Positions 22,032-31,740 are shown, numbered from the stretch's first letter. The stretch: DNA of 36,388 nt from Bradyrhizobium sp. AT1 (GCF_001590795.1 NZ_JXDL01000001.1:6750763-6787150); one strand, 5' to 3'. Translations and numbers: made by a program. The notes: generated from the sequence alone by a model not told the origin.

Positions 22032-23522
22032 ATGACCGCTGCCACCATTGCCCCGACCCGCTTGCGTTTAGGGCTGGCCGCGCTCGCCGTCAGTGCATTC
22101 AGTGTGTTCGGCACGCCGGCTCATGCGCGTGGACCGGATGGCATCGCCGATGTCGCCGAGAAGGTGATCGACGCGGTCGTCAACATCTCGACCTCGCAGA
22201 CCGTCGAAGCCAAGGGCGGCGGCAGCAACACCATGCCGCAACTGCCGCCCGGCTCGCCGTTCGAGGAGTTCTTCGACGACTTCTTCAAGAACCGGAAGGG
22301 CCCCGGCGGCAGCAAGGGCGGTGACAATAGTCCGCCGCGCAAGACCAATTCGCTCGGAAGCGGCTTCATCATCGACACCGCGGGCGTCGTCGTCACCAAC
22401 AACCACGTCATTGCCGACGCCGACGAGATCCACGTCATCCTCAACGACGGCACCAAGATCAAGGCCGAGCTGGTCGGCGTCGACAAGAAGACCGATCTCG
22501 CCGTGCTCAAGATCAAGCCGCCTAAGCCGCTGGTCGCGGTGAAGTTCGGCGATAGCGACAAGCTGCGCCTCGGCGACTGGGTGGTCGCGATCGGCAATCC
22601 GTTCAGCCTGGGCGGCACGGTGACGGCCGGCATCGTTTCGGCCAAGAACCGCGACATCTCCTCGGGGCCCTACGACAGCTACATCCAGACCGACGCCTCC
22701 ATCAACCGCGGCAATTCCGGCGGTCCGCTGTTCAACCTCGACGGCGACGTCATCGGCGTCAACACGCTGATCATCTCGCCCTCCGGTGGCTCCATCGGCA
22801 TCGGCTTCGCCGTGCCGTCGAAGACGGTGGTGGGCGTCGTCGACCAGCTCCGCCAGTTCGGCGAGCTGCGCCGCGGCTGGCTCGGGGTGCGCATCCAGAG
22901 CGTCACCGACGAGATCGCCGAGAGCCTCAACATCAAGCCGCCGCGCGGTGCGCTGGTTGCCGGCGTCGACGACAAGGGGCCTGCCAAGCCGGCCGGCATC
23001 GAGCCGGGTGACGTCGTCGTCAAGTTCGACGGCAAGGACGTCAAGGATCCGAAGGACCTGTCCCGCGTCGTCGCCGACACGGCGGTCGGCAAGGAGGTCG
23101 ACGTCATCATCATCCGCAAGGGCCAGGAAGAAACCAAGAAGGTCACGCTCGGCCGCCTCCAGGATCCCGACAAGGTGCAGGTCACGGCGAAGACCGACGA
23201 GCCAGCGCCGGAAAAGCCGGTGACGCAGAAGGCGCTGGGCCTCGATCTGGCCGCTCTGAACAAGGATCTGCGTACGCGCTACAAGATCAAGGACAGCGTC
23301 AAGGGCGTGGTCGTCACCAATGTCGACGCCAATTCCGACGCCGCCGAGAAGCGGCTCTCCGCCGGTGACGTCATCGTCGAGGTCGCGCAGGAGGCCGTCT
23401 CGAGTGGCGCCGACATCCAGAAGCGCGTCGACCAGCTCAAGAAGGACGGCAAGAAGTCGGTGCTGCTGCTGGTCTCCAATGCCGACGGCGAGCTGCGGTT
23501 CGTGGCGCTGAGCGTGCAGTAA
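22032..23522 (+). CDS. degP: DegP/HtrA-family periplasmic serine protease
   Basis: From ATG 22032 (ribosome site TGGAG nearby) the product is 496 residues. A signal peptide ends near TPAHA-RGPD (residue 32). The trypsin-like domain has the full triad: His125 (TNNHVIADADE), Asp155 (KKTDLAVLK) and Ser229 (NRGNSGGPL). Two PDZ domains follow (RRGWLGVRIQSVTDEIAESL near 285 onward, and KGVVVTNVDANSDAAEKRL near 415 onward). A flexible Gly-rich LA-like loop (about 60-105) is present. It degrades or refolds damaged envelope proteins. It could equally be named degQ or a Do-like protease. It is the end of the hflKC-DUF2065 cluster. Confidence 0.95.
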   Translation: MTAATIAPTRLRLGLAALAVSAFSVFGTPAHARGPDGIADVAEKVIDAVVNISTSQTVEAKGGGSNTMPQLPPGSPFEEFFDDFFKNRKGPGGSKGGDNSPPRKTNSLGSGFIIDTAGVVVTNNHVIADADEIHVILNDGTKIKAELVGVDKKTDLAVLKIKPPKPLVAVKFGDSDKLRLGDWVVAIGNPFSLGGTVTAGIVSAKNRDISSGPYDSYIQTDASINRGNSGGPLFNLDGDVIGVNTLIISPSGGSIGIGFAVPSKTVVGVVDQLRQFGELRRGWLGVRIQSVTDEIAESLNIKPPRGALVAGVDDKGPAKPAGIEPGDVVVKFDGKDVKDPKDLSRVVADTAVGKEVDVIIIRKGQEETKKVTLGRLQDPDKVQVTAKTDEPAPEKPVTQKALGLDLAALNKDLRTRYKIKDSVKGVVVTNVDANSDAAEKRLSAGDVIVEVAQEAVSSGADIQKRVDQLKKDGKKSVLLLVSNADGELRFVALSVQ

Positions 23523-23559
23523 GGCGGGCTTTTCGCCCCACACTCTCTGTCATGTCCCG

Positions 23560-23683
23560 CCTAGTGCGCAATTGCGCACGGGGGCGGGGCATCCAGTACG
23601 CTGCGGCCTCTCCGTATCCCCGCTCTGTCTTCAAAATACTGGATTATCCGCCTTCGCGGATGATGACAGCCGGAGGGGAGGCG
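23560..23683. repeat. Bradyrhizobium-type intergenic repeat
   Basis: The block opens with a perfect 16-bp palindrome GTGCGCAATTGCGCAC (23564-23579). It continues with ATCCAGTA (23591-23598), inverted as TACTGGAT (23637-23644), and ends in CCGCCTTCGCGGATGATGAC. I recall this arrangement ('ATCCAGTACGC...TACTGGAT..CCGCCTTCGCGG') as a widely dispersed element in Bradyrhizobium genomes. It fills the gap between convergent degP and serB and could end both transcripts. Confidence 0.7.
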
Positions 23684-23684
23684 G

Positions 23685-24590
23685 CTATCCCTCCACGAAC
23701 TCGTCGCGCCGATACCCCTGCGCATAGAGCAGCGCGGTGAGATCGCCATGGTCGATCCGCGCCGCCGCGGCCGCAGCCACCGCTGGCTTGGCGTGATAGG
23801 CGACGCCAAGCCCCGCCGCCTGGATCATCGCGAGATCGTTGGCGCCGTCGCCGACCACGACGGAGTCGATGTCGTCGAGATCGAACGATTCCATCAGATC
23901 CACCAGCGTCGCGAGCTTCGCGGCGCGGCCCAGAATCGGCTCCTTCACCTCGCCGGTGAACTTGCCGTCGCGCACGACGAGCTCGTTGGCGCGGTTCTCC
24001 TGGAAGCCGATCCTGGCGGCGACCGCGCGGGTGAACAGCGTGAAGCCGCCGGAGACGAGGCAGGTATAGGCGCCGTGCTTGCGCATGGTCGCGACCAGTG
24101 TGCTGCCGCCCGCGGTCAGCGTGATGCGCTTGGCCAGGACTTCGTCGACCGCGCTGGCGGGCAGGTCCTTCAGCAGCGCGACGCGCTCGCGCAGCGCCGG
24201 CTCGAACTCGATCTCGCCGCGCATGGCGCGTTCGGTGATGGCGGCCACATGTGCCTTCACACCGACCAAATCGGCGAGCTCGTCGATGCATTCCTGGCCG
24301 ATCATGGTGGAATCCATGTCGGCCAGAAAAAGCTTCTTGCGCCTGAAGCCAACAGGCTGCACGACGATGTCGATGGGCAGGTCGCCGCGCAGCTCGCGCA
24401 GCCGCTGCTCGATGGCGTGACGGTCGCCTTCGAGGTTACTGTCGGCGCCGAAGGGGATGTCGACCGCGACCCCGTCGAACAGCCAGTGTGCTGGCGATGC
24501 CTGCGGCAGCACGGCGCGGGCGCCGTCGACGATGGTAGAGTCGAGCGCGGGATTGTCGGGGTTGCAGATCAGCGTGGCGACGAGGGACAT
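23685..24590 (-). CDS. serB: Phosphoserine phosphatase
   Basis: The 301-residue HAD-family enzyme removes phosphate from phosphoserine, the last step of serine synthesis. The first 80 residues form an ACT-like N-terminal part. Catalytic motifs: DMDST with nucleophile Asp91 and general acid Asp93, the SGGFTLFTR motif II, and VVVGDGANDLAMIQAAGLGVAYHAKP (key GDGANDL, GVAYHAKP). Length fits the long SerB form. It diverges from miaA with only 11 bp between the start codons, so the two promoters must overlap the coding regions. Confidence 0.96.
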   Translation of the reverse strand: MSLVATLICNPDNPALDSTIVDGARAVLPQASPAHWLFDGVAVDIPFGADSNLEGDRHAIEQRLRELRGDLPIDIVVQPVGFRRKKLFLADMDSTMIGQECIDELADLVGVKAHVAAITERAMRGEIEFEPALRERVALLKDLPASAVDEVLAKRITLTAGGSTLVATMRKHGAYTCLVSGGFTLFTRAVAARIGFQENRANELVVRDGKFTGEVKEPILGRAAKLATLVDLMESFDLDDIDSVVVGDGANDLAMIQAAGLGVAYHAKPAVAAAAAARIDHGDLTALLYAQGYRRDEFVEG

Positions 24591-24601
24591 TTGAGGTTTT
24601 C

Positions 24602-25543
24602 GTGAGCGAGGAGCAAGTCGGCAGAAGGCCTGTTGGCGAGGCCGTGCTTATCGCAGGCCCGACCGCCAGCGGCAAGTCGGCGCTGGCGCTGGAGCTCGCG
24701 CTGGCGACCGGCGGTATCGTCATCAATGCTGATTCCATGCAGGTCTACCGCGACCTGCGCATCATCACGGCACGGCCGTCACAGGATGAAGAGGCCCGCG
24801 CGCCGCACCGTCTCTACGGCCATGTCGACGCGGCCGTGAACTTCTCGGCCGGCGCCTGGGTGGCTGACGCGGCAAAGGTGCTCGAGGAGGCGAAGGCGGA
24901 AGCCCGCTTGCCGATCTTCATCGGCGGCACCGGGCTCTATTTCAAGGCGCTGACGGCGGGGCTCTCGGTGGTGCCGCCGATCGCGGCCGAGGTGCGCGAG
25001 GACGTGCGCGCGCGGCTGGAACGGAACGGCGCGGAAGCGCTGCATGCGGAACTGGCGCGTCGCGATTCCCTTGCCGCCGAACGATTGAACCTGCGCGACC
25101 GCACCCGGATCGCGCGTGCGCTCGAAGTGGTCGAGGCGACCGGCCGCTCGCTGCTCGACTGGCATCGGGAAGGCCAGCCGCCGCTGCTGCCGAAGGACAG
25201 TTTTCGCGCGGTCTTTCTCGCGCCAGACCGTGACGCGCTTTATGCCCGGATCGATGCCCGTTTCGATGCCATGCTGGATGCAGGCGCGCTGGAGGAGGTC
25301 GAGCGTCTCGCGGCCAGACAGCTCGATCCGCTGCTGCCGGCGATGAAGGCTCATGGCGTCCCCGCCCTGATCCGGCACTTGCGCGGTGAGCTCAGCCTGG
25401 AGCAGGCAGCCACGATCGGCCGGGCCGATACCCGCCACTACGCCAAGCGGCAATTTACCTGGTTCCGGCACCAATTGCCTGACTTCGAATGGGTGAAGCC
25501 GGAGGAGGCGAGGGGACGGCTCGCCGCCGTCACGCGTGGATAG
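24602..25543 (+). CDS. miaA: tRNA dimethylallyltransferase
   Basis: The 313-residue enzyme adds dimethylallyl to A37 of tRNAs that read UNN codons. Seen: P-loop LIAGPTASGKSALALELA, NADSMQVYRDLRIITARPS, PIFIGGTGLYFKALTAGLS and RYAKRQ-like end (TRHYAKRQFTWFRHQ). The start is GTG 24602, 11 bp from the divergent serB start; a GTG at 24641 would begin right at the P-loop strand and is less likely. MiaA loss often alters attenuation of amino-acid operons by changing tRNA decoding, which is of note because the ilvB attenuator lies just downstream. Confidence 0.96.
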   Translation: MSEEQVGRRPVGEAVLIAGPTASGKSALALELALATGGIVINADSMQVYRDLRIITARPSQDEEARAPHRLYGHVDAAVNFSAGAWVADAAKVLEEAKAEARLPIFIGGTGLYFKALTAGLSVVPPIAAEVREDVRARLERNGAEALHAELARRDSLAAERLNLRDRTRIARALEVVEATGRSLLDWHREGQPPLLPKDSFRAVFLAPDRDALYARIDARFDAMLDAGALEEVERLAARQLDPLLPAMKAHGVPALIRHLRGELSLEQAATIGRADTRHYAKRQFTWFRHQLPDFEWVKPEEARGRLAAVTRG

Positions 25544-25640
25544 CGACACGCTTTTCTGACCGGGTTCCGCAATTTACCTCTCGCCGAACCTGGGGAACAC
25601 CGCTACACTGCCAAAATCGCGTGGGAACGGCCGCATTGCC

Positions 25641-25668
25641 TTGACATCCGGGCTTTGGCCGCTATGTT
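25641..25668 (+). promoter_or_regulatory. Promoter of the ilvB-ilvH operon
   Basis: A consensus -35 TTGACA (25641-25646) and a -10-like TATGTT (25663-25668) are 16 bp apart. The predicted start near 25675 is 26 bases before the leader peptide ATG. Confidence 0.7.
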
Positions 25669-25700
25669 TCGCGCAACCTTTGGGAAGCCGAGCGTCTACC

Positions 25701-25766
25701 ATGCGCAACATTATTACCAAACTCCTTATCGCCGTCGTACCCAGGCACACCGCCGGGGGTGGCTAG
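25701..25766 (+). CDS. Branched-chain amino acid leader peptide (attenuator)
   Basis: A 21-codon frame starts ATG 25701 and stops TAG 25764-25766. Codons 4-13 read IITKLLIAVV, seven of ten being Ile, Leu or Val, the products of the operon. A ribosome starved for these stalls at 25710-25739, just short of the antiterminator arm at 25745. No strong ribosome site is visible (GGGAAG at 25682 is 13 bp away). It is too short for usual gene finders. No close start-site alternative keeps the Ile/Leu/Val run. Confidence 0.85.
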   Translation: MRNIITKLLIAVVPRHTAGGG

Positions 25767-25820
25767 CTGCCATCCACATGACAGGCGGTGTGCATGGGTC
25801 CCTCTTCGGGGCCTTTTTTA
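25739..25820 (+). promoter_or_regulatory. ilvB attenuator: mutually exclusive antiterminator and terminator
   Basis: Antiterminator: GCACACCGCC (25745-25754) pairs perfectly with GGCGGTGTGC (25784-25793), and the stem extends past one mismatch through ACCCA / TGGGT to 25739/25799. Terminator: GGTCCC (25797-25802), five-base loop, GGGGCC (25808-25813), then six T (25814-25819). The two share 25797-25799. When the ribosome reaches the stop codon it covers the first antiterminator arm, so the terminator forms; when it stalls on Ile/Leu/Val codons the antiterminator forms and ilvB is read. A small GGGTGGC/GCCATCC hairpin (25757-25775) may act as the pause or protector stem. Confidence 0.82.
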
Positions 25821-25876
25821 TTTCCCGAACCAGACACGAACGAAGCCGCTGACAACAGCGCATCCGGAGCAAGCCA

Positions 25877-27652
<1,776 letters not shown>

Positions 27653-27675
27653 CGAGAGAGATTGAGGGGACGACA

Positions 27676-28218
27676 ATGAACCAGCCCGCATCCGCCTACT
27701 TCATCGAAGAGCGCCACGATCCGAACGAGACGCACACGCTTGCCGTGCTCGTGCAGAACGAGCCCGGCGTGCTCGCGCGCGTCATCGGCCTGTTCTCGGG
27801 CCGCGGCTACAACATCGAAAGCCTTACGGTCTCGGAGACCGAGGCCCAGAAGCATCTGTCGCGCATTACCATCGTCACCACGGGCACCCCGATGGTGATC
27901 GCGCAGATCAAGAACCAGCTCGACCGCATGATCCCGGTCTACCAGGTCGTCGACATGACCCAGACCCGGCGCTCGATCGAGCGCGAGCTCGCCATGGTCA
28001 AAGTGCGGGGTCAGGGCGAGCATCGCGTCGAGGCGCTGAGGCTGGCGGATGCATTCCGCGCCCGGGTGATCGACGCCACCACCGAGAGCTTTGTGTTCGA
28101 GATCACAGGCAATACCGACAAGATCAATCAATATATCGACCTGATGCGCCCGCTCGGCCTCGTCGAGGTGTCGCGCACCGGCGTTGCCGCGATCGGCCGC
28201 GGGCCCGAAGGGATGTGA
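27676..28218 (+). CDS. ilvH: Acetolactate synthase small (regulatory) subunit
   Basis: The 180-residue product (ATG 27676, ribosome site GAGGGGA) has the N-terminal ACT domain that binds valine for feedback inhibition: HTLAVLVQNEPGVLARVIGLFSGRGYNIESLTV (key NEPGVLARV, GRGYNIESL), and a C-terminal domain with RRSIERELAMVKV and a second ACT-like part (RVIDATTESFVFEITGNTDKINQYIDLMRPLG). It binds and activates the IlvB subunit. An earlier in-frame start at 27649 overlaps ilvB and lacks support. Confidence 0.97.
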   Translation: MNQPASAYFIEERHDPNETHTLAVLVQNEPGVLARVIGLFSGRGYNIESLTVSETEAQKHLSRITIVTTGTPMVIAQIKNQLDRMIPVYQVVDMTQTRRSIERELAMVKVRGQGEHRVEALRLADAFRARVIDATTESFVFEITGNTDKINQYIDLMRPLGLVEVSRTGVAAIGRGPEGM

Positions 28219-28221
28219 ACC

Positions 28222-28911
28222 ATGCTGGCGCGCGACTGGTACTATAACGAGCGGAACCGGATGGGGATCGGGCCCGCTGTGGCCTCGATCTATGACAGCC
28301 ACGACGATGCCGATCTGCGGGCGCGCGCCGCGCTGAAAATGCTGGGTGTCCAGCGCGGCTGGCGCATCGCCGATATCGGCTGCGGCAACGGCGTTCTGGC
28401 GACCGAAGCGGCGCTGATGGGCGCCGAAGTCGACGCCATCGACATCTCGCCGGCGATGCTGGCGCTCGCCGAGATCTACGCGCGCGACCGCAAGGCGCCC
28501 GTGCGCACCCAGTCTGCCGGCCTGCTCAGCTTCGCCTACCGGCCGGAATCCTACGATTTGATCGTCAGCGAATTCACGCTGCATCATTTGCCGGATTTCT
28601 GGAAGGCGGTGGCGATGTCGCGGATCTTTCGCGCGCTCAAGCCGGGCGCGACGTTCTATCTGCGCGACATCGTCTACGCGTCGATGCCGGACGCGGTCGA
28701 GCGCGACGTCGAGCAATGGGCCGACTTCCAGATCAAGAACCACGATTTTTCGCGCGACAGCGTCGTCACGCACATGCGCGACGAATATTCGACCTTCGGC
28801 TGGGTCATGGAGCGGATGCTGACCGACGTCGGCTTCACGCTGGTCTCGGCCGATTACCACGCACCGATGCACGGCACCTATCTGCTGCGCAAACCCAATC
28901 CTTCCACGTAA
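28222..28911 (+). CDS. Class I SAM-dependent methyltransferase
   Basis: The 229-residue protein carries a Rossmann-type methyltransferase fold: motif I WRIADIGCGNGVLATEAALMGAEVDAIDIS (key IADIGCGNG and acidic Asp at the end of strand 2), LISEFTLHHLPDFWKAVAMSRIFRALKPGATFYLRDIVY (motif post II-III; text reads LIVSEFTLHHL). This resembles the Methyltransf_11/25 group acting on small molecules. It starts 3 bp after ilvH's stop, so it is probably in the ilv transcript, but no link to branched-chain synthesis is known to me and the substrate is unknown. Confidence 0.88.
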   Translation: MLARDWYYNERNRMGIGPAVASIYDSHDDADLRARAALKMLGVQRGWRIADIGCGNGVLATEAALMGAEVDAIDISPAMLALAEIYARDRKAPVRTQSAGLLSFAYRPESYDLIVSEFTLHHLPDFWKAVAMSRIFRALKPGATFYLRDIVYASMPDAVERDVEQWADFQIKNHDFSRDSVVTHMRDEYSTFGWVMERMLTDVGFTLVSADYHAPMHGTYLLRKPNPST

Positions 28912-28977
28912 GGGCCGGCGAGCAAGGCTAGACAAATAACAACAGGGCTGCACGACAGGGCAGAGCCGAGAACAACA

Positions 28978-29865
28978 ATGAAGCCGGCCGACATCCTCAT
29001 CGCCATCCTGGTGGCGATCATCTGGGGGCTTGCCTTCGTGGCGAGCCGGATCGCGCTCGACGAATTCTCGCCGGAGCTGATGACGGCCATGCGCTTCGCC
29101 ATCGCTTCGGTGCCGTGTCTGTTCATTCCGAAGCCCAAGGTGGCCTGGTCACTTCTGGTCGCGATCAGCTTCACGCTGTTCCTCGGCCAGTTCCTGAGCC
29201 AGGCTTACGGCATCGCCCACGGCGTGCCGGTGGGGCTGACCAGCGTCGTGGTGCAGAGCCAGGCACTGTTCACTATTGGCTTTGCGGCGATCGCATTCGG
29301 CGAACGGCCGACGCCGGTGCAGACGCTCGGCATCGTCATCGCGGCGGCGGGCCTGCTCATGATCTGCGGCACCGTCGGTTACGACTTCAGCGTCGGTGCG
29401 TTCGCGGTGCTGATGATCGCTCCGATTTGCTTTGCGATCGGCAATCTTCTGCTGCGCGGGGCGCGCGGTGCGCCGATGTTCGATTTGTTTGCCTGGCTGT
29501 GCCTTACCGCCGCGGTGCCGCTATTCGCGCTCACGCTGGTCGTCAATGGACCCGCGCCGACTTTCCAATCGCTGATCCACATGTCGCTCACCGGTCTCGT
29601 CTGCCTGGTGGCGATCGGCGCGATCTCCACCAGCATCGCCTATTGGCTGTGGGGCCGATTGCTGCGCGACTACCCCGCCGCGCAAGTGGTGCCGTTCGCG
29701 CTGCTGGTGCCGTTCGTAGGCTCGGCTGCCTCCAGCATCGTGTTCGGCGAGCGGTTCGGACCTTTGCGGCTCGCCGGCATGCTCACCGTGATCGTTGGTA
29801 TCGCGGTGATGGTGCTGGCGAACCGGCCCAAGGCGTTAGCCAAGCCGCTCGCGAAGACGGCGTGA
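28978..29865 (+). CDS. EamA-family drug/metabolite transporter
   Basis: The 295-residue protein has ten predicted membrane spans in two EamA repeats. Seen: KPADILIAILVAIIWGLAFVASRIALDEFSPELMTAMRF (key WGLAFVASRIAL), PVGLTSVVVQSQALFTIGFAAIAFGERPTPVQTLGIVIAAAGLLMI and YPAAQVVPFALLVPFVGSAASSIVFGERFGPLRLAGMLTVIVGIAVMVL. The family exports amino acids or other metabolites. It is 66 bp after the methyltransferase gene and 7 bp before another exporter gene. The position between ilv genes suggests amino-acid export but does not prove it. Confidence 0.92.
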   Translation: MKPADILIAILVAIIWGLAFVASRIALDEFSPELMTAMRFAIASVPCLFIPKPKVAWSLLVAISFTLFLGQFLSQAYGIAHGVPVGLTSVVVQSQALFTIGFAAIAFGERPTPVQTLGIVIAAAGLLMICGTVGYDFSVGAFAVLMIAPICFAIGNLLLRGARGAPMFDLFAWLCLTAAVPLFALTLVVNGPAPTFQSLIHMSLTGLVCLVAIGAISTSIAYWLWGRLLRDYPAAQVVPFALLVPFVGSAASSIVFGERFGPLRLAGMLTVIVGIAVMVLANRPKALAKPLAKTA

Positions 29866-29872
29866 GGTGAGC

Positions 29873-30475
29873 ATGTCCCAGTCGCTGTTCTACGCCTTCC
29901 TCATCTTCATGGTCGTGATGTATTTCACGCCCGGGCCGAACAACATCATGCTGTTGTCCTCTGGCCTGACCTACGGCTTCCGGCGCACCATCCCTCACAT
30001 CGTCGGCATCGTCCTCGGCTTCGCCTTCATGGTCGCCGCTGTCGGCCTCGGGCTCGGCTCGGTGTTCCTGGCCTATCCGATCCTCCAGACCATCCTGAAA
30101 TATGCCGGCGCCGCCTACCTGATCTATCTTGCCGCCGCGATCGCCATGTCCGGTCCGACCAGGCCCGGCGAGGGGGACGGCCGCGGCCCGATGACGTTCT
30201 GGGGCGCGGCGATGTTCCAATGGATCAATGCCAAGGGCTGGGTGATCGTGATCGGCACCATCACCGCCTATGCGGCGATCGCCCAATTCCCGCTCAACAT
30301 CGCGATCCAGACCCTGATCAGCCTGCTCGTCGGCACCGTCTCGACCGTGGTCTGGGCCCTGTTTGGCTCCGCATTGCGGCCGGTCCTGACCTCGGAGCGG
30401 CTGGTCCGCGCCTTCAATATCCTGATGGCGATCCTGCTGCTGGCCTCCCTCTACCCCGTTTTCATGGATGCATGA
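29873..30475 (+). CDS. LysE/RhtB-family amino-acid exporter
   Basis: The 200-residue membrane protein has six spans and the LysE/RhtB signature MYFTPGPNNIMLLSSGLTYGFRRTIPHIVGIVLG (key TPGPNNIMLLSSG) and FQWINAKGWVIVIGTI in the middle, with AYLIYLAA typical of the first half. ATG 29873 has GAGGTG just upstream; the GTG at 29867 is 2 residues earlier. It starts 7 bp after the EamA gene, forming an exporter pair. Related proteins export homoserine, threonine, lysine or branched-chain acids; the substrate is not readable here. It ends 133 bp before ilvC. Confidence 0.92.
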   Translation: MSQSLFYAFLIFMVVMYFTPGPNNIMLLSSGLTYGFRRTIPHIVGIVLGFAFMVAAVGLGLGSVFLAYPILQTILKYAGAAYLIYLAAAIAMSGPTRPGEGDGRGPMTFWGAAMFQWINAKGWVIVIGTITAYAAIAQFPLNIAIQTLISLLVGTVSTVVWALFGSALRPVLTSERLVRAFNILMAILLLASLYPVFMDA

Positions 30476-30479
30476 TGTC

Positions 30480-30590
30480 GCGGATTTCCATGCAGAAACG
30501 GGTTTCCCTCTGGGGCCGAAATGCTCTAGACAGCCCCCGAAATCCGCAAATTTCACCCTTCGGACACTGACCAATGGCCGATTTTCGGCC
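30480..30590 (+). promoter_or_regulatory. Structured leader upstream of ilvC
   Basis: GCGGATTTC (30480-30488) and GAAATCCGC (30539-30547) are a perfect 9-bp inverted repeat enclosing GGGGC/GCCCC (30512-30516, 30533-30537) and a GAAAC-GG-GTTTC hairpin (30494-30505). A further GGCCGA-TTT-TCGGCC hairpin (30576-30590) ends 18 bases before the ilvC start, next to the GAGGAAACG ribosome site. The nested stems look like an RNA element; no Ile/Leu/Val-rich leader peptide is present. Function is inferred only. Confidence 0.45.
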
Positions 30591-30608
30591 CTGAACGAGG
30601 AAACGACC

Positions 30609-31628
30609 ATGCGTGTTTATTACGATCGCGACGCCGACCTGAACCTGATCAAGGGCAAGAAGGTCGCCATCGTCGGCTATGGCAGCCAGGGCCATGCCCA
30701 TGCGCTCAACCTGAAGGATTCCGGCGTCAAGGAAGTCGCCATCGCGCTGCGCAAGGATTCGGGCTCGGTGAAGAAGGCGGAAGCCGCCGGCTTCAAGGTG
30801 ATGGAAGTCGCCGAAGCTGCCAAATGGGCCGACCTCGTCATGATGCTCACCCCGGACGAGCTCCAGGGCGATATCTATCGCGAGCACCTGCACGACAACA
30901 TGAAGAAGGGCGCGGCCCTCGTGTTCGCGCACGGCCTCAACGTCCATTTCAACCTGCTCGACCCGCGCGCCGACCTCGACGTGCTCATGATCGCGCCGAA
31001 GGGTCCTGGCCACACCGTGCGCTCGGAGTATCAGCGCGGCGGCGGCGTGCCCTGCCTGATCGCGATCGCCAAGGACGTCTCGGGCAACGCCCATGACCTC
31101 GGCCTGTCCTACGCGTCGGCCGTCGGCGGTGGCCGCGCCGGCATCATCGAGACCACCTTCAAGGAAGAGTGCGAGACCGACCTGTTCGGCGAGCAGGTCG
31201 TGCTCTGCGGCGGCCTGGTCGAGCTGATCAAGGGCGGCTACGAGACGCTGGTCGAAGCCGGCTACGCCCCGGAGATGGCCTATTTCGAGTGCCTGCACGA
31301 AGTGAAGCTGATCGTCGACCTGATCTATGAAGGCGGCATCGCCAACATGAACTACTCGATCTCCAACACCGCCGAGTACGGCGAGTACGTCACCGGTCCG
31401 CGCATCGTCACCGCCGAGACCAAGGCCGAGATGAAGCGCGTTCTCGCCGACATCCAGGGCGGCAAGTTCGCCCGCGACTGGATGCTCGAGAACAAGGTCA
31501 ACCAGACCTCGTTCAAGGCGACCCGCGCCAAGCTCGCCCAGCACCCGATCGAGGAAGTCGGCGCGAAACTTCGCGACATGATGCCCTGGATCAAGAAGGG
31601 CGCGCTGGTCGACAAGTCGAAGAACTAA
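30609..31628 (+). CDS. ilvC: Ketol-acid reductoisomerase
   Basis: The 339-residue class I enzyme isomerises and reduces acetolactate with NADPH, the step after IlvBH. Seen: MRVYYDRDADLNLIKGKKVAIVGYGSQGHAHALNLKDSG (key VAIVGYGSQGHAHALNL), ALVFAHGLNVHF, LMIAPKGPGHTVRSEYQRGGGVPCLIA, and the knotted metal-binding domain with ETDLFGEQVVLCGG and EAGYAPEMAYFECLHEVKLIVDLIYEGG. ATG 30609 has GAGGAAACG upstream; an in-frame ATG at 30468 would begin inside the lysE-type gene. Length is normal for class I. Confidence 0.97.
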   Translation: MRVYYDRDADLNLIKGKKVAIVGYGSQGHAHALNLKDSGVKEVAIALRKDSGSVKKAEAAGFKVMEVAEAAKWADLVMMLTPDELQGDIYREHLHDNMKKGAALVFAHGLNVHFNLLDPRADLDVLMIAPKGPGHTVRSEYQRGGGVPCLIAIAKDVSGNAHDLGLSYASAVGGGRAGIIETTFKEECETDLFGEQVVLCGGLVELIKGGYETLVEAGYAPEMAYFECLHEVKLIVDLIYEGGIANMNYSISNTAEYGEYVTGPRIVTAETKAEMKRVLADIQGGKFARDWMLENKVNQTSFKATRAKLAQHPIEEVGAKLRDMMPWIKKGALVDKSKN

Positions 31629-31635
31629 GCTTTGC

Positions 31636-31740
31636 GTTCCCCGGACGCAGTGCAACACGCAAGTGGTGCGCTGCTGATCCGGGGGCCATTGCGGCTCCTG
31701 GGTCCCGGCTCTGCGCTTCGCTGCGCTTGTCCGGGACACC
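31636..31740. repeat. Bradyrhizobium-type hairpin repeat after ilvC
   Basis: Two large imperfect hairpins follow each other. CCCCGGA (31639-31645) pairs with TCCGGGG (31678-31684), enclosing GCAG/CTGC-type pairs. GTCCCGG (31702-31708) pairs with CCGGGAC (31731-31737), enclosing GCGC/GCGC. The string CTGGGTCCCGGCTCTGCGC is one I recognise as a frequent intergenic repeat in Bradyrhizobium. The first stem begins 11 bp after the ilvC stop and may end its transcript. Confidence 0.72.

Noticed and set aside
25655..25852. 65-aa plus-strand frame across the ilv leader
   Set aside because: It reads through the terminator and antiterminator in a different frame from the Ile/Leu/Val leader peptide and has no ribosome site.
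30475..30573. Possible leader peptide before ilvC (about 32 codons from ATG 30475)
   Set aside because: Few branched-chain codons and none in a run, no T-run terminator after the stems, and the start overlaps the previous stop without a ribosome site.
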